Shown: one piece after another, positions 35,961-48,510 of the stretch | How positions within the stretch are numbered: position 1 is the first letter of the stretch | How the letters are laid out: each line of letters begins with the position of its first letter | Assembly: GCA_947579665.1 (NCBI GenBank) | Contig: OX388345.1 | Span: 65,277,454 to 65,341,453 of the forward strand | Reading direction: 5' to 3' | Length of the DNA stretch: 64,000 bases | Source: Sympetrum striolatum | Taxonomy: Eukaryota > Arthropoda > Insecta > Odonata > Libellulidae | The notes under the pieces: generated by a model | Database searches by the model: none | What the model was told of the DNA's origin: nothing | The model's input: the letters and a program-made list of their open reading frames with translations, nothing else | Position numbers and translations under genes: made by a program

Positions 35961-37498
35961 TTACGAAGATTTTTTCCTTGCTATAGTGAAAATGCCGTTC
36001 CACGAAGTACGGCCTTGTTTGATTGAATTTATTAAGAATTAATTTAATCAAAATATTCCCTCGATTTAATAGTGTGAAATATATTTCTAGATTGCTATAA
36101 TTTATAAATGAACGAAAAGGATAGTCTTAATTACAATTACATATTTTTATAGGATAAACATAGCTATTTCAGTTACAGCCGCGGTAAACAACTTTATATG
36201 AAAGTCTATTGTTCTATATTTCGGTACCATTTCACATCGTAATCACTGGGAATATTGATATTACACTCTGAATTTCGATCACGCAAACCTTTCTTACCTT
36301 CACCTTATTCGGAGAAGAATAACACGTTTACAGAGGTACGCCCAAAACAATCTTATATCAAGCGGAATGTTAATTACCGCTGGACCCAGAGAGAACCAGA
36401 AGCACCCTGCCTAAGAGCTAACCGCTGGGAGATTTACAGAGGCGGACAAGATTTAAATAACTCGATTAATATTCATGAGGTAACTTTCAACGTTGGCCCG
36501 AAAGTTTTATTTAGATTTTAAATCTGTTGCCATTTCAAAATATGGCTCGGAAAGAATAAGTGGGTGAATTTGCGAACTCGAGCTGTCTCGTGATTTCTTT
36601 TTGCGAGCCGCAACTTTCACCTATTTCGCGGATATTTATTTATTAGTTGGTAGATTGGTTGGTATGGTGCGAGAATAGATCTTGAGAATAAATGGATTAA
36701 AACATTCTGCTTATGGGCCGTGCTTGTTATGCGGTGGAATGGGAATGGAATTCAGTAGTACGATTTCTTTATTCATAGCAAGATAGATCCGGCGATACCA
36801 TATTTTCATAATGTGTACATTATTTCCATTATAATATTATCCATATTGTGATGTTTGGTTCCGCGAAAATAATTTCGTTCAAATTATTTCTCAATTTGAG
36901 AATCGCTGTTCTTTAGTGTTGCACCGTTTCGAGATAACAGTTAAATAGAATAATTGGTTAAAACATTTTGAAGGTTAGATGATATTAAAATACAAAATGT
37001 ATTCATTAATTTGCTGCTGCGATAATAATTATGCAGCAAGAATTAAAAATATTAGTATTTTTTAAATCACTTTACAAGCATTTTCTTTGTATTAATAACT
37101 GATTATATCTAGACTGCTGGGAATAATCTTTTTTTTTAATTTGGTCATAATACTCATATCAGTGAGAAATCACTATATCCATTTGAGTGTGTTTTTTTGC
37201 ATGTAGCACGTTAATTAGAAACCCAACGAGTTTGAACACTGATGTATGCGAATAAAAGAATCAGATTCTCATACGCATACTGGGGCACCAATTGATAGGG
37301 ATTTCCTGCCTTGGGAAATGAACTATCATTCATTCATGAATTTTTAATTATTATTATTTGTGAAAGAAATATCCCATCGTGTGGACAATATAAAAACTCG
37401 CTATTATAAAATACTATCATGTTTACAGTTAGAAAAATATCGCCCATTTTTCTCAATCGTATCAAAACACGAGGGTAAAACGACATGTCGTAATTACT

Positions 37499-37560
37499 GT
37501 GGCTAGATAGCTTAACTGGCTAAAGAATCCGCCCGGAAGTGGTAGGTGTCTTTTATCGTT
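37499..37560 (+). mobile_element. Possible truncated tRNA-like SINE head
   Basis: TAGCTTAACTGGCTAAAG resembles a tRNA D-arm/box A and is followed by CCGCCCGGAAGTGGTAGGTG, as in the anticodon and variable region of insect SINE heads. No box B follows, so at most this is a 3'-truncated fragment. Confidence 0.3.
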
Positions 37561-38026
37561 TTCGTTTTTCCTTGGGTAAACCATAGGGGCTTAAGACATT
37601 GGAAAGCAAGAAAGTTTTGGTTAAGCTGGGATAGAAACTTCGAATACACCGATCTTTTATGGGCGAGTAACTGCAATGTACTGTAATTTACGTGTTTAAC
37701 TAGTTACCATTCAAACACAGTAATGAGATAATGTGAATAAGTGCAAAAGTTACGTTACAGTTGCACAGAAATAGACTTATAGCAAATGTATAAAAAATAC
37801 CTCAAATGTGATTTTAACGAGAATAGTTCAACGCTCGCCTATCTTTCTTACGTCTTACTTCTTTGGCTGAATTCCCTTTCATCTTCTGTGAATCATTTCG
37901 CGTAAACCAAAGGGACATTCATTCTAATAGGATTGAAGCACGCAAATCAAAACCCTTTTTATAAATATTTATAATTTCTAATTGTCTTAAAATCTAGAGG
38001 AATGCGTCGTATTGTAGAAATCCATC

Positions 38027-38114
38027 ATAACGAAAGCAGAGAGACAGACTTGTACTTTTTCCACAGATTAAAAACTGTCGAAAAAGTGCAAGTCTGACTC
38101 TCTTCTTCCGTTCT
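38027..38114. ncRNA. Long hairpin, possible small-RNA precursor or foldback
   Basis: Inner arms 38038-38066 and 38075-38103 pair along 29 bases with about three mismatches, around an 8-base loop (ATTAAAAA). Weaker pairing extends outward to about 38027 and 38114. The length (about 66-88 nt) and near-perfect stem suit either a microRNA-type precursor or a tiny palindromic transposon remnant. Strand is ambiguous because both strands fold. It lies in the host intron. Confidence 0.4.
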
Positions 38115-38170
38115 AATTATCTTGTTTTATATTTTGTTATTGTTATAATTAATTTAATGTTCTCTTGTTA

Positions 38171-38465
38171 AATTTTTAATTTAAATTAGCAATTGTGCTG
38201 TATGTGAAAACTGAATAAGTAAATGAGTGAATAAAAATAAATAAACAAACAAGTAAATAAATAACGTAACAAATAAGTAATTAATTAAATAAACATAATT
38301 TATCTATGATAAATTTTTAATTTAAATTAGCAATTGAGCTGTGTGTGAAAACTGAATAAGTAAATGATTGAATAAATAAATAAACAAATAAAATATAAGT
38401 AAATAAAAAATAGGCAAATAAGTAACTAGCCAAATAAGTAAATAATGAAACAAATACGTAATTAA
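38171..38465 (+). repeat. 141-bp tandem duplication, AT-rich
   Basis: AATTTTTAATTTAAATTAGC starts at 38171 and again at 38312, giving a period of 141. After it both copies share CTGTGTGTGAAAACTG-like sequence and AATAAGTAAATGA, then runs of AAATAAGTAAATAA-type units. The downstream ends contain internal short tetranucleotide-like repeats (AAATAAGT). Confidence 0.7.
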
Positions 38466-41029
38466 TTAAATTAAAAGCATTTCAAATATAATCGAATTAT
38501 AGAATTTAAAGAGAGGAAATCAATTACAACCTCCAGGAAAATATCTAAGAAGAAGGAAAATACCCAAAAATACAAAAGCCGAATTTTCACGACCTATCGA
38601 CGAGCCCACGTGAGAGCATATAGCGGCTGACGCGCAGGAGGAGCGTATCGCTTTGTTCCTGTAAATCAAATTTACATGGGCCTGTTTCTTTCGCTTTGCG
38701 CGCTCGCGATAAGTATCCGGAGCTCTTCTTACGCTAAGTCCCTAATTCTCTGTTCAGACGTGCACTTCCTAAATGGGTACTAGCACTTTCCGCTCTGCCG
38801 GTTCCCTCTGCACTCATTCTTGTCGTGCGTCATTCAGACTGCACGAGTGCATTCGGGGCGCGTATGCATTACCTACGTCACGGTCCTCATGTTATTCCGA
38901 CATCTGTCGAGAGGAATATGAGATTCGCCCGTCCTTTTTCAGGAGTCCAACCATCATAATCTGCCATTAACGCGGCCGAGGGGACAAAATAATTTTTGAC
39001 ATCTATTGACCGCGAGTACTCCATCATCGCTCCACTTTAAACGCGTGCATTTCGTCCTGTCCTTCGCGGGACCGTTTTTATTCTCTGCGCTGTACTTGAT
39101 AGGCGAATAGATTGGCACGAGCTTCTATTAGGCTCCTCTTACTGCTCAAGATTGGCAAATCCCTTTGTTGGAGCCAGATTGGAGCTGATACGTCTCATCT
39201 TCCACTCTATCTCCATTTCGTATTAAAGCGTTTTAATGACCGAACGTAGCATGAATATGCAACTCGTTACGTATGAAAAAATTGATACATAAATGGATAC
39301 AACATTTTCCTGACAAGAATACCGAGGCTTATGCAAGAATATTCCTCTCCCGGGAAATATCAAGAATTAGATCAAGTTTATGAAATGAAATTACCATTGC
39401 AAGCGAAATCAAATATTTCAGACTTAACTTGGCAGTAACTTTCCATAATAAGGGAATTAAGACCCAACTTTTTTCTGTCACCATCACCATATGCGTCGAA
39501 ACCTACGTCATGCGTGTACAAAAATATAGGTAACGGTAAAAGTTGTGCCGTTACGTCTATACTACATTTACAAAGTAAGTTAGGATAAATGTTAGGAATT
39601 TAATATACATAGTAATAAAAAGGCTTTGGTAAACATGTCACTATGAAACATTAATTTCAGTTGTGAATAAAGATACAATCAATAATAAGGTATTCTCAGG
39701 TCGATATCGAAGTATTGATAAAAGAAACTATTCATTATCGTGCATATTTGATTTGAATAAAAGCTTTAAGCTATACCAAAACTTCTCCTACATGAGAAAC
39801 CAAGTTTGACGGATATAATCGATTACTCTTCGTAAAACTCTATTTAAACTTCTTCGCATACGGTCGTATCAGTTCAAACGAGGGAATAAAGATAAATCCC
39901 TGTACTCAAGGAAACTTCGCAGCAGTAAAGGGTAAGTGAAGGGTGACAGAGCGATAAAAGTTGATGGGTGGGATGATGCTATGCATTTCGCGTGCTGAGT
40001 GCTGATTTATTTGATTCAAGTTGGATCGATGACACAGATCTGGAATATTTCTTTTTGGAATGGGAAAAATCATTCCTTCGTTTAAATGTGGACCGAGAAA
40101 ATTTGATACATTAATATCAAGGTCAAGTAGTGAATGATTATTCAAACTGAACAGCACGAGCAGTGTAATGAATTAGAATGAACACCTATAAGATCGTGAA
40201 AGCGTGCATTCAATCACAGATCAGTAACTGGGAAGATATTGGACCAGAAATGATTCTTTCGATACATTCTGCGTTAATATTCGACCTAAGTATATATTTC
40301 ATATGCAAGGAACTGTATTTAGAATGTCTAGATGCAGAGCGTTAAAACGACTTAACGATGAATCAGCACATTATAAATAAAAATTCACCCTGAAACGACC
40401 CCTAAAATATGTTGAGTTATATGCGAATTTTCATATTCTAAATAATTGTTGGCTCGAAGTATAAATGGGATTTTTTTACTGAATTGAATAGCTAGAATTT
40501 CAATAATGCGGAAAGCCAATTTTAAAGTTCTTGGGCTATTTTTTATACCACTACAATCTCATTTCTTTTCATACCTCAATTTCCTGTAAATCATAATTTC
40601 CAGGAAAAAGGTATTTCTGCGACGAAATTGAATGTGCGATTTTCAATACGTCAATTTCAGAATGATGATTAACAATTTATTGAATGGAGACATCGTCATC
40701 CTCATGTTCAGCATCGTCATGCTTGAATAGCCTTCATTGCCTCTAAACCATAAAACAAATCGTTTTCCTTTCATGAGCTAAATTCTAAGCACTAAAGGAC
40801 TAAGCGAAAAGCCATATCTTCCTGTAGTCGTAAAAATGATAGCAGTTTTCAAAGCAAACACCGTTTATTCATTCGAGCAGGTAGCGAAATGAGCTTCTCA
40901 AACAAGAGGAACCCTCAAAGACCTCACAGTACAGATGTATCCCAAAATACTCGGAACACCAAAAACGAAAGGAATTCACGACATTCAAATTCGCGACTGA
41001 AAAAATAATTCAGCGACAAAAGAAGCCGA

Positions 41030-41600
41030 CCGAATCTTCGCATCGCACGTGCGGCCGTTCCCAAGAGATAACTCGCCCTCTCTCTCCGGAGCAGAAGAAA
41101 TTCGACGTAAAAGCATCATCCCGCGAAAGAGAAACTCATCCCTCCGCAGGACGTAAGCAGCCACGTTAGGGATGGATACGGGGCTTAAGAGAGTGGTGAA
41201 GAAGTACGGCGGGAGGTGGAGGAGAGAGAGTTTTCACTTAGGGGTTCCTGGTGGGAAATCAAGCGCCTGTTTATCAATTCATTCACAAAGGAGTGTCGCC
41301 AGGAGAGTTTTGGAGAGATTGTGGGCGAGGAGGAGAGAAAGGAGTGAGTGTCGATGCGGTACCGGGACTTCCTTTGGTGTCAGCATTAGTGACGCTTTTT
41401 CCCGGACGCGTGTGTTGCACGTGGGGTGGGGAAAGGGTGCATCGACGCTTTTCGGTTAGACCAAAGGAACTCGCGGAAGGGGAGGGTTTTAATGTAGGTG
41501 GGGGCGATGGAGGGAATTAGCCGGCTAAGAGCACGCCTCCTCCCCCACTACCTTCCCAACCTCTCTCACCCTCTCCCTATAGTGCCCCCCGCCCGGATGG
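41030..41600. other. GC-rich island in the intron
   Basis: A GC- and G-run-rich patch in AT-rich surroundings. Two + strand frames (41172-41459 and 41251-41520) overlap in different phases. Their translations are Gly/Arg-rich or motif-free, so neither is called as a gene. It may be a regulatory island or an unrecognised exon region. Confidence 0.33.
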
Positions 41601-44600
41601 AAACGTATCAGATTCGAATAACGACGTGATAAAATTAATGGCACAGAAGAATCTGGAGTCGGGAGATGAATAATTGAGGACTTCGCTACGGTTCCGTCTA
41701 GTTTATACAAGGGAATCTGCCATTTGCTTGTAAGTCGCCGTTAGAGATGAGGAATGGGATCCCTCAAGGGAAATGTCTGGGGCCAATTCTTTTGCTAATG
41801 GCTGCCGATCTCGAAGATTGCTCAATAATTTGAAACCGTTCTCCTTTTTAGTCATTGTAAGCAGTTAATTGAAGCAAAGAGTTGAAATTCAAACTATTAG
41901 TAAAAGCGAAGAGTTACCTTTAGACCATAAAAACGTGTATTTAAGACCCAAAATGAGGCTATGCTCAAATACCCTCCATCAGTATCAGTCCAGTGACAGT
42001 AAAAGTGAATTATTAACAAAACATTACGTTCGAAAATTTTATGCTAAATTATAAAATGATTAAGGTACCGGATTGTATGTATGCCGCGCGATTCTGTTAA
42101 TTTTCATTAATTACTTATTATTTATAGATATTATTAACGTTATTATTCAATTTATCACGGGGATGTGTATTATTATTATTAGTACAAGTATTCATTAAAG
42201 AATCGTAACATTGTAGCGTTGTAGTTTAAGACATGTAGTTGACAAAGCGTAGTGATCAGACATTTGAAGGATGTAGTTCTTGAATAGTTTCTTGCAAAAA
42301 TCACCATTGAGGAAACAATGCTTTTCCTTTAGAAGCGAACCATTTGGGAATTAGGCATTTCTTCCAAATACAGATGAAACAAAACTTATTAATAATGACT
42401 TAATCCTGGTTATTTTGATAACTGAATCAATGATAAACAAACTGCATGAACTAGCAGTTGGAGAAAATTCGGTTGCTATATTTGGAAAACGTCACTTCAA
42501 CAAAATTAATTCAATTTATTTTAACGTATCACTGAAAATTCATGTCGTGAAATCAATTAGAATTTTATGAATGGGTATATAACTAACTGTTTCACGAAAT
42601 ATTATTGCACTATATATATTACAACATTTATTAGGTTTTACTAAAAGACATAACATTTTCTCGTATGAGAAAAATTTACCTGTCTATGTATAAAACGTTT
42701 CCAAAAAGTTTATACATTCTCAAAGAAGCAATACCCTTTTCTTCCAATAGCTGACTATAACAGAGGGGAACCTATCCGGATACAGTCATTATGTAACCTT
42801 CAGTGGAATAGGAAAAACACTTGCGGGAGGGATAGGATTTGAAAGGGTCATAGCCGGTGGGACTGGCATTGCGCGCGTGCGTATGTGCGGATAAAGTTTG
42901 GAACCTTTAACGCGTGTGAGTCACGTGTCTGCGACTCCATCAAAGAGCACTCCCCTTCTAAGCCGATTCCACCGCACCCCGATATGGGGGAGGGGCAAGG
43001 AGAACGCATCTTCCCTATTCTGCTACGGCACGCCGGTCGGCAACTAGAGGGGGTGCAACTATGCGTCGCAAAGATAAAAGATAGGTGCCCTTTATGAATC
43101 CCTCGGAGAGCGTGTGATGTTTACGAAGGTCGTGAAAAATTCCAAGGCTATTTAATGCTGAGTGATCTATGTATCATTTTACATTTAAGTATATCGATCG
43201 AGATCAAGTGCTGATTAGCATTGAATCGAAAGAGCGATTGAGCTGGGAGCTAATTCTGAATAAAAAATCTTCGGAATGCTTAATTGACCAAATAAATATT
43301 TCTCAGAATTTTTATAAAATTTCCTAATACTGTTTTATTTAATGGAAAAGGGTCAATTTACGGACATACCTTATACTTGAAAAATAATTTTTGGTTTCGA
43401 GCATTTTTATGGCTCACATGCCCAATTTTTCGTTGAAATTTTACTGGATAATAAACTAAGATTTTGAAGTTCACATACTGTCGGTTTACTTTTGCGATTT
43501 CCCTCTATTGCTTCATGACACTCCTTTTATTGTATTAAAATAGTTACTCTAACAACGCCATCCATTAAAAATTTATTCTCTTTAGGTAAGCCCACATAAA
43601 GGCTGATTTCTTATTGTTAATAACAGAGGTTAAGCGATAGAATTACTTCTTAGAAGAGATGATAATTAATTCGAAGAAGAATTTTTATTCATAGTATAAT
43701 AAGTATTAATTAAACAGTGATTTAGCCACAAAGAGTACAATATGGACATTTTGTCTCTTGGAAAGAACTCCCACTAATGTTACAAATATTTCCGTGTAGT
43801 AAAGCTGAAAGACCTTCATACCTAGAATTTCTAATAAATAATACAGTGGATATGAAATGAAGCTTATCTTTGCGAATGTTTACCCCTGTAAATAGCCTCA
43901 GATGTACAAAGTGCACACACTTTGCTGACAAGGTTGCATTTCGCTGATTTACTGCTGAGATATGCCTAGAAAAGGTGTAGAAACTACCTCAGGAGTTCAC
44001 GTTCTCACGTCTCGTAATCTAAACGAGCTAGGCGACAACTGTTTCTCGTGGAGCGTAAGCAGATAAGATAGGTTTAGAGGGGAAAGAATACTTTTTAAAG
44101 GGTGAGAGAACTTGAGGAGAGAAAAATATGCGAGGGAAAGAATTGTGTAGCAGAAAAGAGTGATTTAGAGAAAGGATGCAGTAGGTTTAGCATGCGATTT
44201 AGAGAGGGTTGCACCGCAAAAGCTAAGAGGGGAAGATGGTATAGGAGTGCTCGCAGAAAAGGCTCCTTATACTGTGCGACCATTTGGGATGATGAGTATC
44301 ATGAATGCTGTGACGAGTAGATTTGGAAAGAACACTGCTCGTTTAGTTGGACTAATTTAAATTCTTTGGAGAAACAATCTGAAATTTCCCTCATAGAAAA
44401 GTATCTTAATGATTTTCTTGACAAAACATCGTCTCAGATGTGCAGCAGTAGATTTTACTTAGAGCTTATTAATAAAATGCTGGAATCCGAAACAAAGCAT
44501 TAGAGGAAATGTTATAGTATTAAAAGATTACTTTTCGAATTCGATAACCTAAGCCCAGGTTAATGTCGCTAATGAGGAGATGTAAATCTAACATATCTTT

Positions 44601-46084
44601 AAGGTTAACACTTGAAAATTTTGCTAGTGATTTCAAAGAAAAGATGATTATAGTAGCTTCTGTATTGAAACATATATTATTAAATGATTTCTGACATTAA
44701 TTTCGATACACTACCGAGTTGTAATAATGTACATAATTATGCCTAGCAGACTTGCAGGAAATAGTCAAATGTAATAGCTTTATTTATGATGAATAATTTC
44801 CGGAGAAATCTATACAGTTAAAAAATGTCATTGCACTAAATGGGAAAGAAATTAACAGTCAAAACACAACTTTCTTCAATTTCCATTCGACAAATAATTG
44901 AGAATTAGAAACCAGGCCGGAGATATTTCTACGAGATTCCGGGAGTAGTAATGCTGAATAGGTCAGCAGCAGACAAAAAGTGCTGAAGAAATGAAATGAC
45001 GACGGATTCTTTCGAGTGGAATGAAACAAGTTTGCGAAGCTAATTAAGAAGTTGGAAATTGCGGATTTTTTTCGAGCGAAGAGGTTCGTGTAAGACAAAT
45101 GGCACGCGTGAGTAGGAACAGATTGGAAGACGAGCACGAGGTGCTAGTGCCGAGCGGTCTACGTTTCAACTAGGGGAGTAATTTTTTCCTTCCTTAAAGA
45201 AGGGACATGACCGTGAGGTTTTTCTTTTACCTCATGTTCATGAAGGGATTCTTGGGTCTTCTTCTCATTTCAATACCACCCCTCGCAAAGTGAATGACCT
45301 CCCGCGATTGGTCAACTTGTTTTTCTTTCGAAGCATTTTGTACTACTGATCATCTCAAGATTCCAAAGGTTGGTGATGTCTTATATTCCTCGCAGATTGT
45401 TTGCCGAAGGTCATTGTATTATGGAATCTCTAAACAATCTTTTGGATCATATCGAATCTTAATTCAAAATCAGTTGTATATCCTTCTATTAAAATGAGAT
45501 ATGGATAACCTTTTCAAATTCTCGCGGGAAACATTTAAGTTATTCATTATATGGAAAATTTTGAAGGCTTAGTTCTTAAATGGTCATACCTTGCATTATC
45601 ATTTAATAGTTCTGAAAATATTGTAAAAATAAACAAATGTTTTAGTCAGGTTTTTTCACGAAAGATATAGCCACAGTCCTACCTGAAGATTTTTGCCTGA
45701 GTAACGTAGAACGATAATATTGTATCATACAAATTTTCCAAAGATTATAAATTCACAATTATTGAAGGGTATATATGTATTGTGATCTTCACTATGAATA
45801 TCTTATTGTAAAAACAGGCCTTCAATATTCTACCTCACGCTACAGCATGTCGATTAATATTCTCCTAATGGCACGTTTATTTAGGTTTTGCGATGTGCGA
45901 TTTCAATTTAATACATACCTGACGTTTTTGTAGGACATATATTAATATTAAATAAGGAAGTTTTTTCTGTTTTTTGGCATAATACCACAATTTTCTTTCA
46001 ATTTACTAATATTTATTTCCATATACCCCCCAAAACATCCATTTGCTGGACCATAACATTTGCGGGTAATTAACAATAACAATG

Positions 46085-46197
46085 AACAATCATACATGAC
46101 CATTCTCTAGTCGGAAAAATCCGACTAGTCGGGATTCGAACCGTGGGGTTGGAGCGACAACTTGCGAGCACGCTAACCACTCGGCCACCACGGCCGG
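46085..46197 (-). mobile_element. tRNA-derived SINE with terminator-like hairpin
   Basis: On the minus strand, box A (TGGCCGAGTGGTTAGCG, complement of 46171-46187) and box B (GGTTCGAATCC, complement of 46132-46142) are both near consensus. About 10 bases later comes a perfect inverted repeat, CTAGTCGGA/TCCGACTAG, with a TTTT loop (46107-46128) that gives a run of five T, the Pol III stop signal. The tRNA acceptor and T-stem do not pair properly, so it is not a standard tRNA gene. It may be a SINE head or a small Pol III transcription unit. Confidence 0.55.
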
Positions 46198-46389
46198 TAA
46201 AGGTAATATAACTTAAAGGATACATACTGATATGACAATCTAATCTGAACCTAGCAGTGTAACGCGCTATTCACACTCGGTACCATCACTCGATATTAAT
46301 CGTTCAATGAATCTGACTAAATCTGCAATAATAGCAAGAATAAATGGCCTGATAGACGCACGGATACAGATTTATACGAAGATGCCTCA

Positions 46390-46880
46390 ACACGAAAACG
46401 AATGGGAATCTGCCTCTCCGTGTCATATCGTCGGCTCCGAATTTTCGCCGGCATCTCCACGGGATCCCGGAAGTACAAGTTACGCCCCCCTGGAAGATCG
46501 CCTTCCCCGCTGCCCGAGGACCTCGTTCCAACCAGAGAAACAGGACACAGCCGTTTCTGTTTCGACCGTTCCGTTGAAGAACGTCGATCGATTTGACCGC
46601 GGAAGCTTTTCCTTGCGTCACGTCATACAAGATGATTCTTTTTGCATCCTGATTTGCCTGCAGCTTCCCTTCCCTTTCATCTCAATCAGTCTCTGCCCTC
46701 CCCTCTCATCTTCCCCTTCAATTGATTCTCCCAGCACTTCATGGCTCCTTCAAAAGACACTTGGTGTCGCGTGGCATAAAGCCACTTTAACTCCATCCCT
46801 TAAGTCCACCCTCCGAATAGCTCCCCTTACCCTTTACGTGTACCTTCGTCAACATCTCGCTACGACTTGCCCATTCCCCT
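46390..46880. other. GC-rich / pyrimidine-rich island in the intron
   Basis: A region enriched in C and T on the + strand with a 197-codon frame (46307-46900). The translation is rich in Ser, Pro and Leu, lacks any motif, and overlaps a 108-codon frame on the other strand. I treat it as noncoding and have no evidence for a function. Confidence 0.3.
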
Positions 46881-48189
46881 TCTGTCGACCATTCCCATGA
46901 GTGTGTATGGATATTTGTCTCTCTCTAACAAGAATCAACTTCGAAAACTTTAATATTTGTATACGTTAAAATTAAATTTATTCACTATGAAATCGGAAAT
47001 TGATGGCAAGTGTCTTGGTATTTTCAGTGACATCGATATATGCTTTTATGACGTTATTTCTTTATGAAATAATTTGTGTAAGATTGATGAATGTTTCCCT
47101 GCTCTTTCGCCCGTTGCGACTCATCGATATAAATCACGAAAAGATCTATCATCAAACCAAAAAGATCTACCATACCATAAATTTATGGCCGGATCATAGA
47201 AACGAAATTCGTGTAAAACCCATAAATGTAGACAGTGGAATTATACCCCCAAACCAGTTGTAAAAATATTATTATAGTAAGCCAAAACTATTGAAAATCC
47301 ATCCGATATATATTTGTCACATAAAAAGCTTAAATGATACACTAAATAAAAAACCAAACACTAAGTAACCTCCACAGATATATTTTTTCAAAAGGCGGTT
47401 AGTTTCCTTCCAATATTATACGAAGAGATTTTTTCTTTTCAGAAGATTACCAAGAGTTTGATATTTATTTAGCATCCCTTCCTCAGATAGATAAAAAGAC
47501 AACGTATCAAATTATTTCATTGAGCCAAAAAATATTTCCGAATGTTATGATGGGCCTGTTAATTAAATTATGTATTTTTCAACTAAGATTATTTAAACAC
47601 TTTTGTTTTACCAATCTCTAAAGGTAAACTATATTTCGAATAGGAATTAGTTCGAAAAATCAACTCTCAAATTTTCGGCGAAAAACTCAACAGTCAATTC
47701 CATACAGTAATGTAATGGGTTTATAAATATTTTATAAGAAGTCTATTTTGCCGAATCAAGAGCTTGAAAGGGTTCAAACGATACCGAAATGCCCTAAACC
47801 TGAGAAGCCTTTTATCATAGAAAAGCCACAAGTGTACGTAACGGAAACTATCAGATGGCTTTGTATCGCGCGTTGCGTGCATCCAATTACCCTGAATTGA
47901 TTACTTGACCCCCTGAATTATTATTGTTATGTTTTAATCGTAATTGATTATTGAAACTAATTTAAAGAGTTTATGGTAAGATATCGTTGAAAAAGCTATA
48001 AGAGCAATTGCATAATGAATTTGTTAAATTTTTCTATAGGAAGCACACGCTTTTTTAGTAAATAACAAACGTATATTTTATTTAAGCGGAAATAAACTAG
48101 TAAGTAATTTAAATTGCGAAATTAACTCTCTTAAAACACTCGAATCCTAACGAAATAAAACGGAACTCTTCGTTAAAATCCGACTTTAA

Positions 48190-48510
48190 AATTGCGCCCT
48201 ATATGCACAAACTTTAAAGTCCGCCCAGGGCGAGAAAACAACTGGGAGCGTTGGCTATTTCGGACAACATCTCCTTCCTTGATCGCACCAGTTTTCAATC
48301 CTCCCCCTCCCCATACCAAAGCAAAGCTCCCCTTAATACTGGCAACACTATTATCCATTATTCTTCAACCGCTCTTCCGCCGCCTGCGGGACCATAGAGG
48401 TCGCACTTCCCCGTATCGGCCACTCTTCGCGAACCCTTTCAAATGCCGCGCCCGTGCTGCCCTCTCCCATCAAATGCAAACAACGCCAAGGGAGCGGGAG
48501 GAGACGGACT
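48190..48510. other. GC-rich patch in the intron
   Basis: A short C-rich stretch on the + strand with a 113-codon frame (48192-48533) and no recognisable domain or splice borders. No other structure is seen. Confidence 0.28.

Noticed and set aside
41172..41520. Two overlapping + strand frames of about 90 codons
   Set aside because: They are in different phases in a G-rich island and have no recognisable motif.
46307..46900. 197-codon + strand frame
   Set aside because: It is pyrimidine-rich and gives a Ser/Pro/Leu-rich translation with no domain, and a second frame is open on the opposite strand. Not enough to call a gene.
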